Below, in pieces: positions 1 through 4,047 of a DNA stretch of 9,492 nucleotides (position 1 is the stretch's first letter; each line of letters begins with the position of its first letter). The position numbers were made by a program, and so were the translations under genes. The DNA comes from an uncultured Lachnospiraceae bacterium (GTDB lineage Bacteria; Bacillota; Clostridia; Lachnospirales; Lachnospiraceae). The notes below the pieces were generated by a model. The model was not told where the DNA came from and ran no database searches. It saw only the letters and a list, made by a program, of their open reading frames with translations. The stretch is taken from positions 1 to 9,492 of the forward strand of contig CAJUTD010000102.1 of the NCBI GenBank assembly GCA_910589635.1, given 5' to 3'.

Positions 1-5
1 GACTT

Positions 6-1400
6 CTACGAGTTTTTCTTTTGTATCAACACAATAGTCTCCACATGCACGCTCTGTGGAAACATGTCTACTGGCTGCACTTCCCTCAGCTCATACTCAT
101 CCCTGCACAAATACTTCAAATCCCGTGCCAACGTTGCCGGGTCACAGCTCACATATACTACACGCTCCGGCTTCATTTTCAAAATTGTCTCAAGACATTT
201 TTCGTCACAGCCCTTCCGGGGCGGATCTACCACAATAACATTCGGGTGCTGCATTCCTTTTTCATAAAACTCCGGCAAAACTTCCTCTGCCCTTCCCACA
301 AAAAATGTGACATTCTCAATCCCATTGCATTTTGCATTGTTTCTGGCATCCGCAATGGCATCTTCCACAACCTCCACACCATAAACATGCCTTGCTTTCT
401 GCGCAAGAAACAGTGAAATTGTGCCGATCCCACAATAAAGATCCCAGACAATTTCTGTTCCGGTTAATCCTGCATAAACCAACGCCGTCTCATAGAGATT
501 CTTAGTCTGGACAGGATTGACCTGATAAAATGACAGGGGAGAAATCTGATATTTTATGTTGCCAATATAATCTGTAATATACTTCTTCCCCCACAAGCAA
601 ATAATTTCATTCCCCAGGATTACATTGGTATTCTTCTCATTCACATTGAGGGTAATGCTCCTCATACCGGTTAGCGATTTCAACCGTTCCACTAATTTTT
701 CCACATGGGGAATTTTTCTGCCATTCACAACCAGGCAGACCATAATTTCCTTCGTGGCAAAACCATACCGCACAAGCACATGGCGCACAAGCCCCTTCCC
801 GGAAGTTTCATTGTAAGCCGAAATGTGATATTCCTCCATAAATGAAATCACCATATCCAATATTTCTTCATTGACTTCCACACCCAAATAACACTTCCGA
901 TTCGGGATAATCTGATGGCTTCTCGCAGCATAAAATCCCGTGATTATCCTGCCATCTTTATCTGTGCCAATAGGAAATTGCGCTTTATTGCGATAGAAAA
1001 AAGGCTCCTCCATACCGATAATCGGATGAAAAAGGATGCCCTGTTCATTAGATGTTATTTTGTCAGTAATCGAAAAACCGCCAATCCTTTCCAGATTGTC
1101 CCGGACCTTCTTCTCTTTAAATTCTAACTGCTGCACATAATTCATCGCCTGAATCTGGCAGCCGCCACACTGTCGGTAAAATTCACATCGCGGCTTAATG
1201 CGGCAGGGAGAGGGGTCAAGTACTTCCAATAATCTTCCGTATCCATAGCGTTTTTTCATTTTAATAATTTTGATTAAAACTCTGTCTCCAATGACAGCAT
1301 CCTTCACAAACAACGCTACGCCATTCACCTTTCCAATGCCTGCTCCGTCCACCGCCATATCTTCAATCACAAGCTCAAGCTCCATATTTTTCTCAAACAT
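6..1400 (-). CDS. rlmD: 23S rRNA (uracil-C5)-methyltransferase, RlmD/RlmCD family
   Basis: The protein (464 aa) transfers a methyl group from SAM to C5 of a uracil in 23S rRNA: U1939 in the family reference, and some Gram-positive homologues also methylate U747. An N-terminal TRAM domain (about residues 4-60) is followed by cysteines C72, C78 and C81 (CxxxxxCGGC), which with C170 match the family's 4Fe-4S cluster ligands. The SAM-binding motif DLYCGIGT lies at 320-327, then VVDPPRKGC, and the catalytic SCDPATLARD with nucleophile C419. I chose ATG at 1400, not the upstream in-frame ATG at 1436, because a GAGG lies 7 nt before it and it starts 1 nt after the yhaM stop; the longer form would overlap yhaM by about 35 nt. 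It is the last gene of the leftward operon seen here, and no terminator is visible before the window edge. The family is certain; the exact target uridine is inferred. Confidence 0.95.
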   Translation of the reverse strand: MFEKNMELELVIEDMAVDGAGIGKVNGVALFVKDAVIGDRVLIKIIKMKKRYGYGRLLEVLDPSPCRIKPRCEFYRQCGGCQIQAMNYVQQLEFKEKKVRDNLERIGGFSITDKITSNEQGILFHPIIGMEEPFFYRNKAQFPIGTDKDGRIITGFYAARSHQIIPNRKCYLGVEVNEEILDMVISFMEEYHISAYNETSGKGLVRHVLVRYGFATKEIMVCLVVNGRKIPHVEKLVERLKSLTGMRSITLNVNEKNTNVILGNEIICLWGKKYITDYIGNIKYQISPLSFYQVNPVQTKNLYETALVYAGLTGTEIVWDLYCGIGTISLFLAQKARHVYGVEVVEDAIADARNNAKCNGIENVTFFVGRAEEVLPEFYEKGMQHPNVIVVDPPRKGCDEKCLETILKMKPERVVYVSCDPATLARDLKYLCRDEYELREVQPVDMFPQSVHVETIVLIQKKNS

Positions 1401-1401
1401 T

Positions 1402-2349
1402 TCATTCCTCACTCGTCTTACGAATATTTGACTCAAACAACCGATTGTAACCTAACCAGCCGCTATTACCATTTCCTGCTGCTAACGCTTCTTTCATAGT
1501 CTGCATCTTGGCGTCCGTATTATCAGCAAAACTCAGGGCAACCGCCTCAGCGAGAGCCGGCTTCTTAGGAGAGCCAAATTCCAGCTCTCCGTGGTGCGCT
1601 AAAATACAGTGGCGCAGCTCATTTGCCAATTTCACCGGAAAGCCTGGAATAGTGTGAATCTTCTCCCCCACCATTTCGGCTCCAATTACAATATGCCCCA
1701 AAAGCTGTCCCTCATCTGTATAATCATTTTCCGGAAATACCGACAACTCCTTCATCTTGCCAATATCATGGAAAATTGCCGCCGTAATCAATAAATCGCG
1801 GTGAAGGATGGGATACATTTTTGTATAACAATCACAGAGCTTTGCCACAGAAAGCGTATGTTCCAGCAACCCTCCAACAAATCCATGGTGCACACTTTTC
1901 GCTGCACTGTGGAATTTAAAACGCCGCTCAAAGTCCTTGTCTTCTAAAAAGAATTTGGCGCACAACTTTTTGAGATAGGGATTCTTCATATCGCCAATAA
2001 GCTTTGTCAGTTCCAGATACATACTATCAATATCCTTCTCACTGACAGGCAGATAATCCGCCGGATCATATTCACCTTCCCGCACCTTACGGATGCGCTT
2101 AACATTAAGCTGCAAAGCTCCCTGGAAACTAGTCACATCCCCCACAACATCAATGTAATCCAAAGCGTCAAATTCGTCTATTCCCTGTGAATTGGGATCC
2201 CAAATTTTCGCATCCAGTACACCCGTCTTATCCTGCAAAATCAGAGATTCATATGGTTTCCCCGCTTTAGTGAGCGCTGCCTGTCTGCTCTTACATAAAT
2301 AAATTTCCCCGACACGCTCACCTTCGCGCAAACTTTCAATATATTTCAT
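1402..2349 (-). CDS. yhaM: 3'-5' exoribonuclease YhaM (OB-fold + HD domain)
   Basis: This 315-aa protein matches YhaM, a cytoplasmic metal-dependent 3'-5' exoribonuclease of Firmicutes involved in RNA turnover. The N-terminal part (about residues 10-90) looks like an OB-fold nucleic-acid-binding domain (LILQDKTGVLDAKIW; VVGDVTSFQGALQLNV). The C-terminal HD domain shows HHGFVGGLLEHT (153-164), the signature FHDIGK with H194 and D195, HH at 252-253 and a late acidic site, D276; these are the expected metal ligands. Its length is normal for the family. The start has an ideal AAGGAG (2357-2362) 7 nt upstream, lying in the 14-nt gap after the HtrA-like gene, so the two are very probably cotranscribed. 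An RNA-decay enzyme directly before an rRNA methyltransferase fits an RNA-processing operon. Confidence 0.95.
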   Translation of the reverse strand: MKYIESLREGERVGEIYLCKSRQAALTKAGKPYESLILQDKTGVLDAKIWDPNSQGIDEFDALDYIDVVGDVTSFQGALQLNVKRIRKVREGEYDPADYLPVSEKDIDSMYLELTKLIGDMKNPYLKKLCAKFFLEDKDFERRFKFHSAAKSVHHGFVGGLLEHTLSVAKLCDCYTKMYPILHRDLLITAAIFHDIGKMKELSVFPENDYTDEGQLLGHIVIGAEMVGEKIHTIPGFPVKLANELRHCILAHHGELEFGSPKKPALAEAVALSFADNTDAKMQTMKEALAAGNGNSGWLGYNRLFESNIRKTSEE

Positions 2350-2363
2350 ATATTTACTCCTTC

Positions 2364-3656
2364 TTATTGTAAAATTCCAACTGCCACCTTACATTCCAAA
2401 TCCGTATAACCCTCGCCACTCTGGCGTTTCACTGTAATTGTAATCTCATCTCCCGGTTCTCTCTCATAAACTTTTTGGTAATACTGCACCGTATTGATAA
2501 TCTCTTCTCCGTTAATCGCCGTGATGACATCCGCTTCCTGTAACCCCGCTGCCATAGCCGGAGAATCCAACTCCACCGACTTGATATACACGCCCCGGGG
2601 AATCCCAAATTCTTCCGCAATTGCATTCGTCACCGTACTTATACGCAGTCCAACATAAGAAATATCCTGATTATTTAACAAATCTTCAATGACCTGTTTA
2701 AGCTCAGAAATAGACAATGCTGTAATCGTATTGCGGTTATTTGAATTACTATAATCCTGCAAAACCAGGCCTACAACTTTTCCCTCTAAATTAATCAGCA
2801 CACCGCTGCCATTTTCATTTCCTATAATATCTGTTGTAAAAATTGTATAATTGGTGTCAATTGTAGAAACTGTATTCTGGGATGAGGTGATTGTCCCACA
2901 CAGAATGGAATAACTAGCTCCCAGTGGACTTCCGACAGCAATCACTGACGTTCCTTGGGTAACGGCATAAGAATTGCCCAACTCTGCGACACTGATTTCA
3001 CTCATGGTCTCCTCTGAAATATCGGCTAATGGCACTGCTATTACGGCAATTCCTGTATTGCCATCATATTTTTTCAGAGTAGCAGAAGCCTCCGTCTCAT
3101 CAATAAACGTAATGTGAATGGCTTTGGCATCCGCAATAATCTTTTTCTCTGTCAGGATTAAAAGCTCTTCGTCTTTGTTGCCTACTATAATACCGGAAGA
3201 GCTATTCTCATTTTCATAGGGCGTGTCAAACCAATCCATGCCGCTGGTCACTCCCGTAACCGTCACCATAGATTTATTGGCCTGCTTACCAATTTCATAC
3301 AGCTTATTCTGCAATGCCTGGTAGTCCTCTGGTTCTAACTCTTCTTTTACTACAACCGGTTCTTTCTCCGGCTCTTCTTTGGGCTCCTCTTCCTCTTCCT
3401 TCTTAGGCGCCGGCTGAATTTCCTGAGGCAAGACATCTTTGGGAATCTTAATCGTAGATTCCTCTTCGGGATAAAACCGCTCCTCAATATGTGGCTTCAA
3501 AAGCACAAATACAAAACAAGCCACTACACCAAACATTACTGCACACAAAAGATTAAAACCTGCTTTCAGCAACAGCCGCCGTCTATTGATGGGCTTGTCT
3601 TTTATCTTCTCCTTAATAAAAGCAAATTCCTGCTCACCCTGGTCCTGTTGTTTCAT
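2364..3656 (-). CDS. Membrane-anchored HtrA/DegP-like PDZ protein with degenerate catalytic triad
   Basis: This 430-aa protein has the layout of Gram-positive HtrA proteases. A basic cytoplasmic N-terminus is followed by one transmembrane helix (about residues 28-53), an acidic Pro/Glu/Lys linker (about 64-109), a trypsin-like S1C fold (about 126-321) and a C-terminal PDZ domain (about 331-426, with VELDSPAMAAGLQEADVI). The bulk should lie outside the membrane. The catalytic residues do not match. The usual LTNNHVV reads LTEKKII (His to Lys172). The usual TDLAV reads TGIAV (Asp to Gly202). GNSGGPL reads NGSGVL, where Ser284 may survive with a one-residue deletion after it. I infer a non-proteolytic or strongly altered protein, possibly a PDZ-dependent binder or chaperone. 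ATG 3656 is preferred over the in-frame GTG 3728 because AGGAGG lies 6 nt before it. It is first in the htrA-like/yhaM/rlmD operon. Confidence 0.88.
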   Translation of the reverse strand: MKQQDQGEQEFAFIKEKIKDKPINRRRLLLKAGFNLLCAVMFGVVACFVFVLLKPHIEERFYPEEESTIKIPKDVLPQEIQPAPKKEEEEEPKEEPEKEPVVVKEELEPEDYQALQNKLYEIGKQANKSMVTVTGVTSGMDWFDTPYENENSSSGIIVGNKDEELLILTEKKIIADAKAIHITFIDETEASATLKKYDGNTGIAVIAVPLADISEETMSEISVAELGNSYAVTQGTSVIAVGSPLGASYSILCGTITSSQNTVSTIDTNYTIFTTDIIGNENGSGVLINLEGKVVGLVLQDYSNSNNRNTITALSISELKQVIEDLLNNQDISYVGLRISTVTNAIAEEFGIPRGVYIKSVELDSPAMAAGLQEADVITAINGEEIINTVQYYQKVYEREPGDEITITVKRQSGEGYTDLECKVAVGILQ

Positions 3657-3662
3657 AACCGC

Positions 3663-3668
3663 CCTCCT
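3663..3668 (-). promoter_or_regulatory. Ribosome binding site that sets the HtrA-like start
   Basis: On the minus strand AGGAGG lies 6 nt before ATG 3656. The upstream in-frame GTG at 3728 has only a weak GGGA at about 13 nt and would lie about 18 nt from the predicted transcription start. This site therefore supports the 430-aa form. Confidence 0.8.
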
Positions 3669-3752
3669 GATAGATTTATCTTTAATGCGTTTATGCTCAA
3701 ATGCTAAGTTACTGTTCACTTCATTCACAGTATAAAAACCATCCCTTTTACC

Positions 3753-3781
3753 ATTATACGTTTTTCCCCCTTTTGTTGCAA
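3753..3781 (-). promoter_or_regulatory. Sigma-A-type promoter of the leftward operon
   Basis: On the minus strand a -35 TTGCAA (3781-3776) is separated by exactly 17 nt from a perfect -10 TATAAT (3758-3753). The predicted transcription start is near 3746, giving a leader of about 90 nt before ATG 3656. The -35 is self-complementary and also serves the rightward promoter. Confidence 0.8.
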
Positions 3782-3804
3782 GATTTTTCTTTTTGAGTTA
3801 TACT
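3776..3804 (+). promoter_or_regulatory. Sigma-A-type promoter of mutS2 (shares its -35 with the divergent promoter)
   Basis: On the plus strand -35 TTGCAA (3776-3781) is separated by exactly 17 nt from -10 TATACT (3799-3804, 5 of 6 consensus bases). The predicted start is near 3810-3812, right at the beginning of the repeat-built mutS2 leader. It is the best promoter candidate for mutS2 and probably for the two-component genes behind it. Confidence 0.7.
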
Positions 3805-3806
3805 TG

Positions 3807-3848
3807 GGCATGAGGAGGGACCCACGTAGTGGGAGGAGCCCTGATGCC
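3807..3848 (+). other. Hairpin 1 of the mutS2 leader
   Basis: The outer stem pairs GGCATGAGG (3807-3815) with CCTGATGCC (3840-3848), with a single G-G mismatch. A purine-rich internal loop follows (AGGGA opposite AGGAGC), then the inner stem CCCAC/GTGGG (3821-3825, 3829-3833) with a GTA loop. The first few bases may lie upstream of the real transcript start. The hairpin would bury the GGAGGAG and ATG of the possible leader ORF. Confidence 0.65.
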
Positions 3849-3879
3849 TTGTTCTGGAGCCAACAAACGATATTGGCAT
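3826..3879 (+). repeat. 54-bp direct repeat, copy 1
   Basis: It is identical to 3965-4018 at 53 of 54 positions; the single difference is G3846 against T3985. The distance between copies is 139 bp. It contains the 3' half of hairpin 1 and a short stem GCCAA/TTGGC (3859-3863 with 3873-3877) with a 9-nt loop. Confidence 0.95.
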
Positions 3880-4047
3880 GAGGAGGGACCATTTGACCTG
3901 AGGGGGGACCCAGCTCTGCTGGGGAGAGGCCTGAGGTCTACTACAACAGACAATATCGTTTATTGTAGTGGGAGGAGCCCTGATTCCTTGTTCTGGAGCC
4001 AACAAACGATATTGGCATTAAGGAGGAAACACAATTCCTATGAATAA
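3844..4047 (+). CDS. Possible leader ORF overlapping the mutS2 start
   Basis: This is a 67-codon ORF starting at ATG 3844, with GGAGGAG (3832-3838) 5 nt upstream. That is a better spaced Shine-Dalgarno than the one of mutS2 itself. It runs through the repeat block and stops at TAA 4045-4047, 8 nt inside mutS2, a geometry that would allow translational coupling. The predicted peptide (starts MPCSGANKRYW) matches no domain I recognise, and its composition simply reflects the repeats, so it may be a chance ORF. Hairpin 1 would cover its start. An opposite-strand ORF at 3754-4005 has no such start signal and is ignored. Confidence 0.22.
   Translation: MPCSGANKRYWHEEGPFDLRGDPALLGRGLRSTTTDNIVYCSGRSPDSLFWSQQTILALRRKHNSYE
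3895..3938 (+). other. Hairpin 2 of the mutS2 leader (same architecture as hairpin 1)
   Basis: The outer stem pairs GACCTGAGG (3895-3903) with CCTGAGGTC (3930-3938) and has the same single G-G mismatch as hairpin 1. The purine internal loop is GGGGA opposite GAGAGG, and the inner stem is CCCAGC/GCTGGG (3909-3914, 3918-3923) with a TCT loop. The outer-stem sequences differ from hairpin 1 while pairing is kept, which argues that the fold is selected or that the element replicates as a palindrome. Confidence 0.65.
3938..3971 (+). other. Hairpin 3 of the mutS2 leader with loop complementary to flanking repeats
   Basis: The stem pairs CTACTACAA (3938-3946) with TTGTAGTGG (3963-3971), 9 bp including one G-T wobble, around a 16-nt loop. 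Within the loop, CAATATCGTTT (3951-3961) is the exact reverse complement of AAACGATATTG at both 3865-3875 and 4004-4014. Confidence 0.55.
3965..4018 (+). repeat. 54-bp direct repeat, copy 2
   Basis: This is the second copy of the repeat at 3826-3879. It ends only 2 nt before the mutS2 Shine-Dalgarno (4020-4026). Its one base change (T3985) would add a C-U mismatch to the outer stem formed with 3875-3883. Confidence 0.95.
4020..4039 (+). promoter_or_regulatory. mutS2 ribosome binding site with unusual spacing and small hairpin
   Basis: AAGGAGG (4020-4026) is a near-perfect Shine-Dalgarno but lies 13 nt from ATG 4040, longer than the usual 5-9 nt. AGGAA (4024-4028) can pair with TTCCT (4035-4039) around a 6-nt loop. 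This would shorten the effective distance or hide half of the site. The Shine-Dalgarno appears to be the decayed start of a third repeat unit (compare GGCATGAGGAGG with 4014-4026). Confidence 0.6.

Larger units (their letters stand above)
3807..4026 (+). repeat. Composite palindromic repeat block forming the mutS2 leader
   Basis: The block is G-rich on the plus strand, unlike its flanks. Units begin with a 16-bp sequence (3807-3822, repeated exactly at 3875-3890; a decayed third start at 4014 merges into the mutS2 Shine-Dalgarno). Units end with a shared 3' part (3826-3879 and 3965-4018). The second unit carries about 75 extra bases between the two conserved parts, as if another hairpin element had been inserted. 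Several hairpins and AGGAGG-like motifs occur. It could be a dispersed extragenic palindrome or MITE-like element, or a structured leader RNA. I do not recognise it as any named riboswitch class. Confidence 0.75.

Noticed and set aside
1400..1436. In-frame ATG at 1436 as the start of rlmD
   Set aside because: It would overlap yhaM by about 35 nt and adds 12 residues not typical of the TRAM N-terminus. ATG 1400 has a well-placed GAGG.
3656..3728. In-frame GTG at 3728 as the start of the HtrA-like protein
   Set aside because: Its upstream GGGA is about 13 nt away, while ATG 3656 has a perfect AGGAGG at 6 nt. The stretch resembling IKDK-I-RR before 3656 partly encodes that Shine-Dalgarno.
3754..4005. 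An 83-codon ORF on the minus strand across the intergenic repeat block
   Set aside because: It has no Shine-Dalgarno at a suitable distance, lies over palindromic repeats, and runs into the -10 of the leftward promoter. Its composition is explained by the repeats.
3807..4026. CRISPR array or intrinsic terminator/attenuator
   Set aside because: Repeat spacing is irregular and units are palindromic with no unique spacers of even length. None of the hairpins is followed by a T-run.
3807..4039. A known riboswitch (T-box, guanidine-II, THF or similar) in the mutS2 leader
   Set aside because: I found no T-box motif, no ACGR loop pair of guanidine-II, and no other conserved core that I know. The gene behind it is also not a usual target. 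It is left as an unassigned repeat or structured leader.
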